In this document: positions 45,472 to 55,244 of the stretch, in pieces
Layout: every line of letters begins with the position of its first letter
Position numbering within the stretch: the stretch's first letter is position 1
Origin: Hyphomonas sp. L-53-1-40
GTDB lineage: Bacteria > Pseudomonadota > Alphaproteobacteria > Caulobacterales > Hyphomonadaceae
Direction of reading: 5' to 3'
NCBI RefSeq assembly: GCF_000682775.1
Contig: NZ_AWFI01000001.1
Coordinates: forward strand, 186,001 to 250,000
DNA: 64,000 nucleotides
The notes under the pieces: model-generated
Told to the model about the DNA's origin: nothing
What the model saw: only the letters and a program-made list of their open reading frames with translations
Databases searched by the model: none
Translations under genes and position numbers: made by a program

Positions 45472-46341
45472 ATGAAAACCGAGGGCAGAACGGCGGTCAT
45501 CACGGGCGGTGCAAGTGGCATTGGCGCAGCGCTTGCCGAAGCGATGGTGGCCGATGGCGGCCGCGTCGTGATTGTGGACATCAACAAGGATGCGGCCGAG
45601 GCGCATGCCGCCAAGCTGGGCGAAGCTGCCCGCGCCCTGGCGTGCAATGTTGCCGATGTGGCGGGGGTCGAGGCCATGGCTGGCGAGGCCTGGAATTGGT
45701 TCGGCGGGGTGGACCTTGTGTTCGCCAATGCCGGAATCAGCGTGGCGCGGCCCCTGATGAAGGCAAGCGAGGCGGAGTTCGACGTAACAATGGGCGTCAA
45801 CCTCAAAGGCGTCTGGGCGACAGCCAAGGCGTTCGCCGCGCGCATGATTGATGCGGACCATGCCGGACACCTCTGCCTGACAGCATCTGAGCATGCGCTG
45901 GGCCTGCAGCATCCGGGCAATGGGTTTTACACGGCGTCAAAGCATGGCGTGCTGGCGCTGGGCGATGTGTTCCGCGCCGAATTGCCGGAGTCGATTGGCG
46001 TCAGCGTGCTTTGTCCAGGCCTGACGGCAACGCACATGCCGGATACGAGCCCCGTGGCGACGGGTATGTCGGCAGATGAACGCCGCAGCGACATGGCACG
46101 CGCCGTGATGGCCGAAGGCAAACCGCCTCTCGAGGTCGCGCGACATACGTTGGACGAGATTGCGCGCGGCACATTCCTGATCGTGCCGGAGCCATCGGCC
46201 TGGCTGGCGGCGGAAAAACGCGCAGATGAAGTACAAGACGAATTCGCCCGGCAGGCACCGATGGGGCCGGACGCGATGAAGTATCATGTCGGCGCGGTGG
46301 TCGAGCGGCTGATGAAGAAATCCGGGCCCGGTCTGATGTGA
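45472..46341 (+). CDS. Short-chain dehydrogenase/reductase
   Basis: A 289-residue classical SDR. The NAD(P)-binding TGGASGIGAAL starts at residue 11, NAGIS follows, and the catalytic Tyr/Lys are in FYTASKHG. Asp after the second strand (VIVDINKDA) favours NAD over NADP. It is longer than typical SDRs at the C-terminus (about 40 extra residues). GGGGAGGAGACGAG precedes the ATG. Coupled by position to the PLP lyase-like gene; aldehyde or ketone substrates produced by that enzyme are a guess. Confidence 0.88.
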   Translation: MKTEGRTAVITGGASGIGAALAEAMVADGGRVVIVDINKDAAEAHAAKLGEAARALACNVADVAGVEAMAGEAWNWFGGVDLVFANAGISVARPLMKASEAEFDVTMGVNLKGVWATAKAFAARMIDADHAGHLCLTASEHALGLQHPGNGFYTASKHGVLALGDVFRAELPESIGVSVLCPGLTATHMPDTSPVATGMSADERRSDMARAVMAEGKPPLEVARHTLDEIARGTFLIVPEPSAWLAAEKRADEVQDEFARQAPMGPDAMKYHVGAVVERLMKKSGPGLM

Positions 46342-46447
46342 TCCAATTGTGATCCGGACCGCTCGGCTTTTTCCTTGACCGGTTCGGCGGCCTGCGGTTT
46401 TCTTGAGATAGCGCTAACAGAAGACTGTGGCCTTCAGGGAGATTGTC

Positions 46448-47653
46448 ATGACCAAATTCACGCATTCACGCAGGCGTTTCATGGTGCTGAGCAGCGCCAC
46501 GCTGGCAGCAGCGCCATGGCTGGCAAGTTGCGCGAGCGCAGAAGGCAGCGCGGCGATCCCGGCCAAGGCGATTGGCATGCCCTGGCCCAATTGGGGTGAA
46601 CTGCCTGACACTCCGCCATCCGCGCCCAATGCAGGCAGTGTCGGCTTCGCGGTGATGGGGCTCGGCGGCTATGGCATTGGCAAGGTCCTGCCTGCGCTGG
46701 CGAATGGTGAACGCTGCCATGTTGCGGCGGTTGTGTCCGGTAATCCGGAGAAGGCGAAGACCGTGGCCGCCGCCTATGGCCTGCCGGAAGATGCTATTTA
46801 TTCGTATGAAGACTTTGACCGGATCGCAGACGATGACCGGGTAGATGCAGTTTACAATGTGCTCCCGACAGGGCTGCATCTGGAGTGGACCGAAAAGAGT
46901 TTTGCGGCAGGCAAGCATGTACTGTGCGAAAAGCCGATGGCCCTGTCCGTGGCCGAGTGTGAGCAGATGATCGCGGCCTCGGAAGCGTCAGGCAAGAAGC
47001 TGATGATTGCGTATCGCTGCCATTTCGAGCCGTTCAACCTGCGCGCCATGGAACTGATGCGTGAGGGTGCGGTTGGCAAGATCAAGACGATCGAGACGGC
47101 TCAGACCTATCGGATGGGTCCGACCAGCGTGGCGGAAAACTGGCGGGTTGTCCGGGCGCTTGCGGGGGGTGGTCCGCTGGAAGACTACGGTATCTACGGC
47201 TTGCAGTCGGCGCTGTACCTCTCCGGCGAAATGCCGGTCTCTGTAAAGGCCGTAACAGAGCAACCGGCGAATGATCCGCGTTTTGCAGAAATCTTCTCTA
47301 CAGTGACAACAGAGATGCGTTTCCCGTCCGGAGCCGTGGCCAATATGGTCACGTCCTATGACACGACGCCCGGCCGCAACCTTGCGCGGGTCGAAGGGGA
47401 GAGCGGTGTGCTGATGATGGAGCCTGCAACCGGCTATGGTGGGCATAAGATGTCGCTGGTGCGCGATGGTGTCAGCGAAGACCTCGTGCCCGGCGATCCC
47501 GGTGTGCAGTTTGCCCGCATGTGTGACCATATGGCGGATGCGATCCGGGATGATGCAGGGATCCTCACACCGGGCGAAATGGGCCTTCGCGACATGGCCC
47601 TGATCGAGGCGATCTATCGCTCTGCCGCTGAAGGGCGTGAAATCACGCTCTGA
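46448..47653 (+). CDS. Gfo/Idh/MocA family oxidoreductase, exported
   Basis: A 401-residue NAD(P)-dependent sugar-type oxidoreductase. The N-terminus (SRRRFMVLSSATLAAAPWLASC) is a twin-arginine signal ending at a cysteine, so it may be a Tat-exported lipoprotein like glucose-fructose oxidoreductase. The Rossmann motif MGLGGYGIG and the family signature CEKPMALS are present; HF and Y residues of the C-terminal domain follow. Likely acts in the periplasm with a tightly bound cofactor. Start at 46448. Confidence 0.88.
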   Translation: MTKFTHSRRRFMVLSSATLAAAPWLASCASAEGSAAIPAKAIGMPWPNWGELPDTPPSAPNAGSVGFAVMGLGGYGIGKVLPALANGERCHVAAVVSGNPEKAKTVAAAYGLPEDAIYSYEDFDRIADDDRVDAVYNVLPTGLHLEWTEKSFAAGKHVLCEKPMALSVAECEQMIAASEASGKKLMIAYRCHFEPFNLRAMELMREGAVGKIKTIETAQTYRMGPTSVAENWRVVRALAGGGPLEDYGIYGLQSALYLSGEMPVSVKAVTEQPANDPRFAEIFSTVTTEMRFPSGAVANMVTSYDTTPGRNLARVEGESGVLMMEPATGYGGHKMSLVRDGVSEDLVPGDPGVQFARMCDHMADAIRDDAGILTPGEMGLRDMALIEAIYRSAAEGREITL

Positions 47654-47757
47654 TTGTTACAGGAAATTCGTGCTTCCCTCGCGGGATCGTGGCTGGACGT
47701 GGGGCCGTCGCGCCCTACAGTCCTTCTGTCGCCAATATTGGGCTGAGGGGCCAAACC

Positions 47758-48429
47758 ATGATTACGCTGCACCATCTCGAAAAGTCGCAATCCATCCGTA
47801 TCCTCTGGCTGTTGGAGGAATTGGGCGTGCCGTACGAGGTCAAGCTCTATGACCGTGATCCGAACACGCGGCTGGCCCCGGCTGAGTACAAAGCGGTCTC
47901 GCCGCTGGGAACGGCGCCCTGCATTACCGATGGCGACATTACGCTGTCGGAGACGAATGCGATCATGGACTATATCCTGGATACGCATGATGATGGCCGC
48001 CTGCGCCCCGCGCCGGGCACACCGAACCGGGCCGATTACCTTTTCTGGTTTCATGTCTCGCAGGGAAGCCTGCAGCCTTTGCTGACCAACAAATTCGTCA
48101 TGATGGCAATGACAGCGCGTGCGCCATTCTTCCTGAAGCCCGCAGCGAAGATGCTGGTCGGCGGATTGGACAAGGCGTTCTTCGGTCCGCGCCTGAAGGC
48201 GTTGATGACCGAGATCGAAAAATCACTTGGCAAGAGTACATGGTTTGCCGGTGACAATCTGACAGCGGCAGATATCGTGATGGGATACTCGATGGAGTTG
48301 GCGGCGCACCGGGCCGGCATGGATGCCGGGAACTATCCGAATGCGCACAGATTCCTGCAACAGATGCGCGCTTACCCGTCCTACCAGCGCGCGCTGGAAA
48401 AGGATGGCAAGGGCACGATCCTGCTCTGA
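47758..48429 (+). CDS. Glutathione S-transferase
   Basis: A 223-residue GST. The thioredoxin-like N-terminal domain has SQSIRILWLLEELGVPYEV, then SPLGTAPCI with the cis-Pro and LSETNAIMDYIL (glutathione-binding Glu-Thr/Ser pair); a helical C-terminal domain follows with FAGDNLTAADIVMGY. Likely detoxification of electrophiles. The start at 47758 is chosen as the fold begins there. Confidence 0.9.
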   Translation: MITLHHLEKSQSIRILWLLEELGVPYEVKLYDRDPNTRLAPAEYKAVSPLGTAPCITDGDITLSETNAIMDYILDTHDDGRLRPAPGTPNRADYLFWFHVSQGSLQPLLTNKFVMMAMTARAPFFLKPAAKMLVGGLDKAFFGPRLKALMTEIEKSLGKSTWFAGDNLTAADIVMGYSMELAAHRAGMDAGNYPNAHRFLQQMRAYPSYQRALEKDGKGTILL

Positions 48430-48485
48430 TTTGACCTTGCGGTTCCAATGAGGGCGTGTGTAATGCTCCCACGACGGAGGCGCGG

Positions 48486-49706
48486 ATGCGGGAGCTTTCC
48501 ACGACATGCTGTATTGCCGGGGGCGGACCGGCGGGAATGATGCTCGGCTATCTGCTGGCGCGGCAGGGCGTGGATGTCATGGTGCTGGAAAAGCATGAGG
48601 ATTTCTTCCGCGACTTCAGGGGCGATACGGTGCACCCTTCGACCTTGCAGGCGTTTGACGAGATGGGCCTGCTGGAAGGATATCTGAAGCGTCCCTTCCA
48701 GAAGACGGACAGGCTGGCCGTCGAGATCGAGGGCGAGACGGTGCCGCTGGCCGATTTCAGGCATTTGCCCGTGGCGGCTCCCTTCATCGCCATGATGCCG
48801 CAATGGGAATTCCTGGACCATCTGGCCAATGCCGGTCGCGAGATGGACGAGTTCCACCTGATGATGTCGGCCAAGGCAGAGCGGTATACGGAGGAGGCAG
48901 GCCGCGTGACCGGTCTGGACGTCTCCACGCCGGATGGGCCGGTGCGCATAAAGGCAGATCTGGTCGTTGGCGCAGACGGGCGCGGATCGGCGCTGCGTGC
49001 GCAGAGCGGGTTACTTGTAAAAGATCTGGGCGCGCCGATAGACGTATTCTGGTTTCGCTTGCCGCGTTCATCTGGTGAAGCGGCGGAATCGCTTGGGCGC
49101 GTGTCAGCCGATGGCATGATGGTAATGATCAATCGCGGAGACTATTGGCAATGCGCTTTGCCATTTCCCAAAGGGGCCGATGATGAGATTCGTGCGCAGG
49201 GCCTGCCAGCACTGCGCGAGCGGATTAAGCGGATGGCACCCGAATTGGCGTCAACTGTAGACGCACTGGCCTCATGGGACGACTTGAAGCTGTTGACGGT
49301 TCAGGTGAACCGGCTGGACCTCTGGTGGCGGACGGGCCTGTTATTCATCGGTGATGCTGCACATGCCATGTCGCCTGTGGGGGGGGTAGGTGTGAACCTT
49401 GCGGTGCAGGATGCGATTGCGGCGGCGCGCATTCTTGGCAGGTCTTTGCGCGAAGGCGCGCTGACAGACGGTGATCTCGCATCGGTTCAGAAACGCCGGG
49501 AATGGCCGACCAAGGTCACGCAATCGGCGCAAGTGTTTGCGCATGATTTCGTTCTGGTTCCGGCAATCACGGCCAAGCGGAAAATCCGTATGCCGTTATT
49601 TCTGCGCCTGTTCAAATGGGTGCCGCTCTTGCGGCGCCTGCCTGCGCGCGCGGTCGGTATGGGCGTGCGTCCCGAACATTGGGATACACAACTCGACCGG
49701 AATTAG
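48486..49706 (+). CDS. FAD-dependent monooxygenase (UbiH/PHBH type)
   Basis: A 406-residue group A flavin monooxygenase. FAD-binding CCIAGGGPAGMMLGYLLARQ with the terminal acidic residue in VLEKHEDF, the DG motif VVGADGRGSALR and the FAD/ribityl motif FIGDAAHAMSPVGGVGVNLA are in order. It probably hydroxylates an aromatic substrate with NAD(P)H; which one is unclear. It ends overlapping by four bases the 3' end of the convergent amidase gene. Confidence 0.9.
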   Translation: MRELSTTCCIAGGGPAGMMLGYLLARQGVDVMVLEKHEDFFRDFRGDTVHPSTLQAFDEMGLLEGYLKRPFQKTDRLAVEIEGETVPLADFRHLPVAAPFIAMMPQWEFLDHLANAGREMDEFHLMMSAKAERYTEEAGRVTGLDVSTPDGPVRIKADLVVGADGRGSALRAQSGLLVKDLGAPIDVFWFRLPRSSGEAAESLGRVSADGMMVMINRGDYWQCALPFPKGADDEIRAQGLPALRERIKRMAPELASTVDALASWDDLKLLTVQVNRLDLWWRTGLLFIGDAAHAMSPVGGVGVNLAVQDAIAAARILGRSLREGALTDGDLASVQKRREWPTKVTQSAQVFAHDFVLVPAITAKRKIRMPLFLRLFKWVPLLRRLPARAVGMGVRPEHWDTQLDRN

Positions 49707-51272
49707 CGGCGGCGCATGGCTTTGGAAATGTCGGGGAGGTCTTCGGCTGTCTGCATGTATGTCGGCTCAGCGCGGGCTTGCGTCCGCTGCTCATAAGCAT
49801 AGCCGAGCGAGAGGATCGCCGCGTCCTGGTCCTTGCCGCCCATGAAGGACAGGCCAATGGGGATGCCCCGAACAGTGCCCATTGGAACCGTCAGGTGTGG
49901 ATAACCGGCGATGGCCGCCGCATAGACATCGCCATTGACCGGATCAGCGCGCGGGGCAAGGGGCCCTGAGGGAGCGACGAGGGCGACCACATCATACTCT
50001 GCCAACAAACGGTCTATGCCTTTCTCGCGGGTGGCGGTCTGGACGAAGGCAACGGCCTCTTTATAGCTCTCGGACTCAAGACCTTCCATGCCTTCCGACT
50101 GTTCGAAAATATCCTGATTGAACAAGGCGAGTTCGATGTCTGCATGTTCTGCATTGAAAGCGATCAAGTCGGCCAGCGTACGCGTAGTGACCGTGTCCGG
50201 CGTGCTCGCGAGATAGGCATTCAGTGTCGCCTTGAACTCATATTTTAACACATCGAATGACTTTCCCCAAAAGCCGTCGGGCATGTCGATGTCGTCGATA
50301 TCAACCAGAATTGCGCCTGCCGCTTCCATGTCCGAAAGAGCCTGTTCGAAGCTGTCTTTGATGAGCGGGCTGCTGCCTTGGGCGCCGCGCAGGACGCCGA
50401 TGCGCTTGCCTTGCAATGCGGCGGCATCAAGGGTGGCGGCATAGTCTGTCTTCGCTGCGCCGGTCGCCATGGCGTTGAGCATCATGGCCGCGCCCCTGAC
50501 CGTCTTCGTCATCGGACCGGCTGTGTCCTGTGAGGAGGAGATGGGAATGATGAAGTCCTGCGAGACAAGGCCGACGGTTGGCTTGAAGCCGACGACGCCA
50601 TTCACGTTGGATGGGCAGATGATCGAGCCATTGGTTTCGGTGCCGACCGTGCCCGCGGCGAGGGAGGCGGCGGCGTGAGCCACAGGGATTGCGGTCCAGC
50701 ATGTGCGGATTGCGCACCTGTCCGCCGAGGGCGGACCAGCCGCTCATCGAACTATTGGAGCGGAAGTTTGCCCATTGGCTGAGATTGGTCTTGCCGAGGA
50801 TGATCGCGCCCTCGGCGCGCAGGCCCGCGACGAGCGGGGAGTCGCGGTCCGTGACATTGTCCTTCAGGGCGAGAGCGCCAGCCGTGGTGGGCATGTTGTC
50901 TGCTGTTTCGATATTGTCCTTGAGCAGGATCGGCAGGCCGTGGAGCGCGCCGAGTGGCTCGCCGGCGTCCCGCTTTGCGTCTAGCGCGCGGGCGGCCTCT
51001 AGCGCATCCGGGTTCAGGGTGAGGACCGCTTGCAGCGTGGGGCCGGAGCGGTCGACCAACTCGATCCGGTCCAGATAGGCCCGGGTCAGCGCTTCGGCGG
51101 AGACATCACCAGCCTTCAGGGCTTCGGCGAGTTCCGGCAGGGATTTTGCGGTCCAGCCTTCGGCGGCATAGCTGATCGGCGCTTTGGTATCCGGCATCGA
51201 CGTGTCTCCAGTCTGCGGGGAACAGGCGGTCAGGGCGAGGGCCGATAAGGCGGCGACGAGATAATGTTTCAT
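49703..51272 (-). pseudogene. Amidase-signature enzyme (lipoprotein), frameshifted at the catalytic loop
   Basis: An amidase-family protein of about 520 residues in two frames. The start at 51272 gives a lipoprotein signal (LVAALSALALTAC). Frame one includes the catalytic Lys strand GLPILLKDNIETAD and runs to RNPHMLDRNPCGS. Frame two resumes at HAAASLAAGTVGTETNGSI and continues to 49703. Exactly the Gly/Ser loop that carries the cis-Ser and nucleophile region (normally S-S-x-G-S-G-A-A) is missing, a loss of about 16-20 bases at GTGAGCCAC (50675-50683). Either a genuine inactivating deletion or an assembly collapse. The convergent monooxygenase overlaps its stop. Confidence 0.82.
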
Positions 51273-51825
51273 GGTGGCCAGCTCCCTCAGCGTGTTCGAT
51301 CCGAACGCTAGCGACAAAGTTCCAGACTGGCCAGCGCGCGGCGGCCACGAATTTGCGAGGAAAAGGATAAGGTGGAGGCTTCTGTTGCCAGGCGCCTCCG
51401 GGCCCCGCCTAGGGGTCTGAAACCCTAGGAGTTAAGTCGGTAAATACCGGACCGCTTACGCAGCCAGGAGTTCACCTTCAGCAAAGTTGTCATTTGCAAC
51501 TATGTGATATGGGCTTCTGAGGGGGCCCAATCCGGCAAAGGCATCGTCTTTACACGTCCGTCGATCCTATTTCGGCCCCGTCAGAAACAGGCCGGTGAAA
51601 GCCTGAACCTGCTTTTGGTGGAGCCGCCGGGTACCGCCCCCGGGTCCGAACCGCTTATTGCACGCGCGTTTATCGCCATAGTCCGAAGACATGACCAATA
51701 TAGGGATGATTTGGGGGTTTTGAAAGGGGGGAGGTGCCCAGGCAGGCTGTCCCTGATTTTCTTCTTTATGGAGGGCGGATTTCTATCTATAAGGGCGCGT
51801 CCCGTCGAACGTATGCAGGTTCCAC
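51273..51825. other. Non-coding region between amidase and secreted protein genes
   Basis: About 550 bases with only one unconvincing forward frame (51504-51899), which lacks a ribosome site and overlaps the start of the next gene. No RNA gene, terminator or repeat is clear; it probably holds two divergent promoters. Confidence 0.4.
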
Positions 51826-52278
51826 ATGTCGGTTATCAGGAGATTTCTGCCCGCATTTATGCTCCTGCTGGCTGTATCATACGCCTTCGTGACGTGTAAT
51901 TTCGACGCTGTCGATTCAAGATATTGCGCCGCTGAAACCCGAAACCTGACCGACGATGAACTTGTCGAACGGATCATGACCCGTCAGGCCCGTAGCATAG
52001 CAGCTGGGAGTGGTGTGCCCCCATCGCTTGAGGGAAAAGATTCCGGGTACGAAACCTATCTTGAGCTGACTCAGGCGAATCCCGATTGCTGCACTTTTCA
52101 CGAAATTACAGCGGCAGATCCCCCAAATTTTCGTAAAGCTCAACAACAGCGCAGCGCAGTCGGAATTGTCTCGTACCAATATCGTGTTCCCTATATGGAA
52201 GACGGCATACGAAAGTATCATCAACGCGGACCGGCAAGGGTGCTTGTATCTGCCTGCGGTTTGAGTGTGAGCAAATGA
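51826..52278 (+). CDS. Hypothetical exported protein
   Basis: A 150-residue protein with an N-terminal hydrophobic segment (FLPAFMLLLAVSYAFVTC) that is a signal peptide or anchor. The mature part has six cysteines, including a CC pair (PDCCTFHEI), and a Tyr-rich strand VGIVSYQYRVPYM; disulfide-bonded periplasmic location is likely. No family recognised. Just downstream lies a copy of the HPr gene's 3' end. Confidence 0.6.
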   Translation: MSVIRRFLPAFMLLLAVSYAFVTCNFDAVDSRYCAAETRNLTDDELVERIMTRQARSIAAGSGVPPSLEGKDSGYETYLELTQANPDCCTFHEITAADPPNFRKAQQQRSAVGIVSYQYRVPYMEDGIRKYHQRGPARVLVSACGLSVSK

Positions 52279-52282
52279 AGCT

Positions 52283-52345
52283 CAGCAGATCGTGTCGGCG
52301 TCGCCCTGTTCGCCGAAGCCGTCGGCGATGAGTCTGGCAAAGGCG
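52283..52345 (-). pseudogene. Duplicated 3' end of the HPr gene
   Basis: These 63 bases match 53514-53576, the last codons of the HPr gene on the minus strand, with about five substitutions and no gaps. The rest of HPr is absent. Together the two copies form direct repeats around the amidohydrolase gene, suggesting that the 1.2 kb between them arrived by, or was left by, a duplication/recombination event. Confidence 0.75.
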
Positions 52346-52464
52346 AATTCAGATCGTCCGCCTTATGATAGCATCAGCGCCGAGCCCGGCATCGACCCGC
52401 GGTCGTTTTGACAAGGCCTTGGATATCTTCGACAAGTGAACTCCAGACTTCACGGGGACAGTGA

Positions 52465-53430
52465 ATGCGCTCACACAACATTCTGATACTGGCCGCAGCA
52501 CTGACAACGCTCACGAGCTGTACCCTCTTGTCGCCAGCGTATGGTGACGGCACGGAAGAGCGGCCGGAACCTGTCGCGAAGATCATTGACGTGCATCGCC
52601 ATGGCACCTGGCCGACAGGGGATGATGATGCTTACCGCTCGCAAATGTTGAGTGAGATGTCGCAGAATGGTGTGCGGTTGGCGGTAATTTCCATCACGGA
52701 CTATGACGATGTCGAAACCTGGAAGAATGTGGCACCGGATGCATTTCTGGTTGGCGTCATGCTGGGGTGTCCTCGAAATCTTGCGGAGCCCCGGTACAAC
52801 TGCTTCCCGGCGGATGAGGGGTGGGTCGATATCGAATGGCTGCGGACAATGGTCGAGCACGGAAAAATCGAGGCCATCCACGAGGTCATTCCGAATTATT
52901 ACGGTGTTTCGGTCGGTAATCCGAGATATGATCCATATTTCGCATTGGCGGAGGAATACGATCTACCCGTCGGCGTCCACACTCAGCGCGGCCCGCCACC
53001 AAAAGCGATAAACTCCATGCGCAGTGATTCCGATTGTTGCCCGGACTATGATCCTGAAATGGGCAATCCGGCATTGTTGCGCCGGGTGCTGGAGCGTCAT
53101 CCCAATCTGAGAGTCTGGATACAGCATGTCGGAGCCGGACGCGCAGGGAGCTATGAGCCGCACTGGGACGAGACCTTGGCGCTGTTACGCGATTATCCGC
53201 AGGTCAATGTCGATCTTTCGATCACAAATGGTCCGCTGCCTATTGAACTGTACGATGAAAGCTTGCGAATTCTGATTGAGGCCGGTTTCGAAGACCGGAT
53301 CATGATGGGGACGGACAATATTCCAACCGCATTGGTCCTGGGCCGCCTGGAATCCATCGAATGGCTGAGCGAAGATCAACGCGAAGCGATCCTCTACAAG
53401 AACGCTGAGCGCTTCTTTCAGTTGAAATAG
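52465..53430 (+). CDS. Amidohydrolase-2-like metal-dependent hydrolase, lipoprotein
   Basis: A 321-residue TIM-barrel hydrolase. The signal peptide ends in LTSC (Cys19), predicting a lipoprotein. Metal-site motifs: IIDVHRHG (H-x-H-like) near residue 42, VGVHTQ, WIQHVGAG and MGTDNIP at the barrel's end, the layout of amidohydrolase family 2. Substrate unknown. It sits alone between the duplicated HPr 3' ends, which marks it as a likely insertion in this strain. Confidence 0.8.
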   Translation: MRSHNILILAAALTTLTSCTLLSPAYGDGTEERPEPVAKIIDVHRHGTWPTGDDDAYRSQMLSEMSQNGVRLAVISITDYDDVETWKNVAPDAFLVGVMLGCPRNLAEPRYNCFPADEGWVDIEWLRTMVEHGKIEAIHEVIPNYYGVSVGNPRYDPYFALAEEYDLPVGVHTQRGPPPKAINSMRSDSDCCPDYDPEMGNPALLRRVLERHPNLRVWIQHVGAGRAGSYEPHWDETLALLRDYPQVNVDLSITNGPLPIELYDESLRILIEAGFEDRIMMGTDNIPTALVLGRLESIEWLSEDQREAILYKNAERFFQLK

Positions 53431-53512
53431 ACGCACAATACGGGTCCGGGTCCGCCTCCCTTCCGTGTCGAGGCCCATGACCGGCTTGTGGTTTCCGATT
53501 GGGCCCTGATTT

Positions 53513-53821
53513 TCAGCAGATCGTATCGGCTTCGCCCTGTTCGCCGAAGCCGTCGGCGATGAGGCTGGCGATGGCGGTGACGGCCTCGGCCGCATCGGGG
53601 CCTTCGGCGTTGATGTCGACTTCGCAGCCCTTGTGGGCGACCAGCATCATGAGATCCATGATGGAGCGCGCATCGGCGGTTTCGCCCTCATGCGAGACGA
53701 TGATGCGGGATTGAAACTCACCGGCAAGGCGGGACAGGCGGGCAGAGGCGCGCGCGTGCAAGCCCTTGCGGTTGACGATCATGGCGCGCTGGCTGGCGGT
53801 GAGGGTTTCCGTGTCAGGCAT
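53513..53821 (-). CDS. ptsH: Phosphocarrier protein HPr
   Basis: A 102-residue HPr of the phosphotransferase system. The phosphorylatable His22 is in RKGLHARASARL, and the regulatory-serine region is ARSIMDLMML (Ser53). It receives phosphate from EI and passes it to EIIA. In alphaproteobacteria lacking sugar permeases of this type the chain is regulatory, tying carbon/nitrogen state to gene control, and HPr may be modified by HPr kinase. Its start overlaps the upstream EIIA stop. Its 3' end is duplicated at 52283. Confidence 0.93.
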   Translation of the reverse strand: MPDTETLTASQRAMIVNRKGLHARASARLSRLAGEFQSRIIVSHEGETADARSIMDLMMLVAHKGCEVDINAEGPDAAEAVTAIASLIADGFGEQGEADTIC

Positions 53822-54225
53822 CAGTTCGACTTCGCGAGGAGTTCGGAGGCGATGTTGATATACTTGCGGCCAGCTTCTGCGGCGACTTTGGCGGCGTCCT
53901 TGAGGGTCATCTCGCCGCGCACTTCGGCCAGCTTGATCAGCATGGGCAGGTTGACGCCGGACAGGACTTCGACATTGCCGGCATTCATTACCGACATGGC
54001 GAGGTTTGAGGGCGTGCCGCCAAACATGTCTGTCAGGATGATGACGCCCTTGCCAGCATCGCAGGACTTGGCCGTTTCGCGGATCTGATCGCGGCGCGCC
54101 TCGATGTCGTCTTCCACTTCGATCGAGATCGAGCGGAATCGATCCTGCTCCCCCACCACGTGCTCCGTGGCGGCGACGAGTTCGCGGGCAAGCTTTCCGT
54201 GGCTGACAACCACAATTCCGATCAT
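53821..54225 (-). CDS. PTS EIIA component, mannose/fructose (Man) family
   Basis: A 134-residue EIIA of the Man family. The active-site His9 is in VVVSHGKLA; the second conserved segment ILTDMFGGTPSN (about 63-74) completes the phosphate-binding site. No EIIB, EIIC or EIID genes are nearby, as is usual for the regulatory alphaproteobacterial phosphorelay. It is co-transcribed with HPr (overlap of one base). Confidence 0.93.
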   Translation of the reverse strand: MIGIVVVSHGKLARELVAATEHVVGEQDRFRSISIEVEDDIEARRDQIRETAKSCDAGKGVIILTDMFGGTPSNLAMSVMNAGNVEVLSGVNLPMLIKLAEVRGEMTLKDAAKVAAEAGRKYINIASELLAKSN

Positions 54226-54333
54226 ATGCCGGTCCCAGTGCTCAAACTTTACGAACTTGTCATGCTGCCACTGCGAACACGAGCGTCAACCCTGATTCAG
54301 CTGTTGGGAGAATGGTGACCTGCGGGCGTTGCT

Positions 54334-55158
54334 TCAAAGCCCCAGCACGTCATTCATGTCGTAGAGGCCCGGATCCTGGCGCATCGCCCACGCGGCCGCG
54401 CCCAGGGCGCCATGCGCGAAGACCGCGCGGTCAATGGCAGTATGGCTGAGCGAGAGGATTTCCATGTCCGAGCCGAAGCTGACTTCATGCTCGCCGATCA
54501 CCCCGCCAGACCGGCGTACGGCAAAGCCGATGCTGCCCGCGCGGCGTTTGGCGTCTGGGCCATCATAGGGGCCAGCCCGCAGGTCTGACAGCGGCTTTCC
54601 GCGGCCTGCAGCGGCGGCCTCGCCCACCATGAGCGCGGTGCCCGAGGGGGCGTCGACCTTGCGGCGATGATGCGTTTCGAGGATTTCGATATCCCAATCC
54701 GGACCGAGCCGTTCGGCCGCCATGCGGGTGAGGGCCTGCAGCAGATTGATGCCCACCGAGAAATTGCCCGCCTTGACGATGGCAAGGGACTGCGCGGCCT
54801 GCGCAATCTCGGCCTCTTCTTCATCAGTGAAGCCGGTCGTGCCGATGATGGCGGCGCGCACGCTTGTGTGTTTCAGGGAGTCTAGCGCAGCCAGCGTGGC
54901 GGCAGGGCGGGTGAAGTCGATCCAGACATCCGCCTTCGCCGCAGCCGCGACCGGATCGGTCGCCGGTTTCAGATCCAGCAGGCGACGGCCTGCCAGTTCG
55001 CCAATATCCTCGCCGAGATGTTCGGAAGCGGGAGCCTCGCTGCCGCCCACCACGGTAAGGCCAGCATCAAGCGCGGCGCCGACCAGCTGGCGGCCCATGC
55101 GACCCGCGACGCCGGCTATGGCGACGCGGAGCGAATCGGAAGGTGTCATTTCTGTCAT
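54334..55158 (-). CDS. dapB: 4-hydroxy-tetrahydrodipicolinate reductase
   Basis: A 274-residue DapB of lysine and diaminopimelate synthesis. The NAD(P)-binding GVAGRMGRQL lies near residue 16, IGTTGF and the substrate signature ETHHRRKVDAPSGTAL (catalytic His-His-Arg-Arg-Lys) are intact, and the C-terminal FGSDMEILSLSHTA follows. Normal length. It points away from the lipid kinase gene, sharing a short promoter region. Confidence 0.95.
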   Translation of the reverse strand: MTEMTPSDSLRVAIAGVAGRMGRQLVGAALDAGLTVVGGSEAPASEHLGEDIGELAGRRLLDLKPATDPVAAAAKADVWIDFTRPAATLAALDSLKHTSVRAAIIGTTGFTDEEEAEIAQAAQSLAIVKAGNFSVGINLLQALTRMAAERLGPDWDIEILETHHRRKVDAPSGTALMVGEAAAAGRGKPLSDLRAGPYDGPDAKRRAGSIGFAVRRSGGVIGEHEVSFGSDMEILSLSHTAIDRAVFAHGALGAAAWAMRQDPGLYDMNDVLGL

Positions 55159-55244
55159 GCGCGCCGTTATAGCGAGGTTTTCCCGCAGGGCGAGAGCTTG
55201 CTGAACGCCGGGAACAAATTTGTCATCTGGCGCGTTCTACGCAC

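Noticed and set aside
44335-45912. Minus-strand frame of 525 codons opposite the PLP enzyme and SDR
   Set aside because: Spans two intact plus-strand genes and has no recognisable domain.
51504-51899. Forward frame of 131 codons before the secreted protein
   Set aside because: No ribosome site; it overlaps the start of a better gene with a signal peptide and shows no homology pattern.
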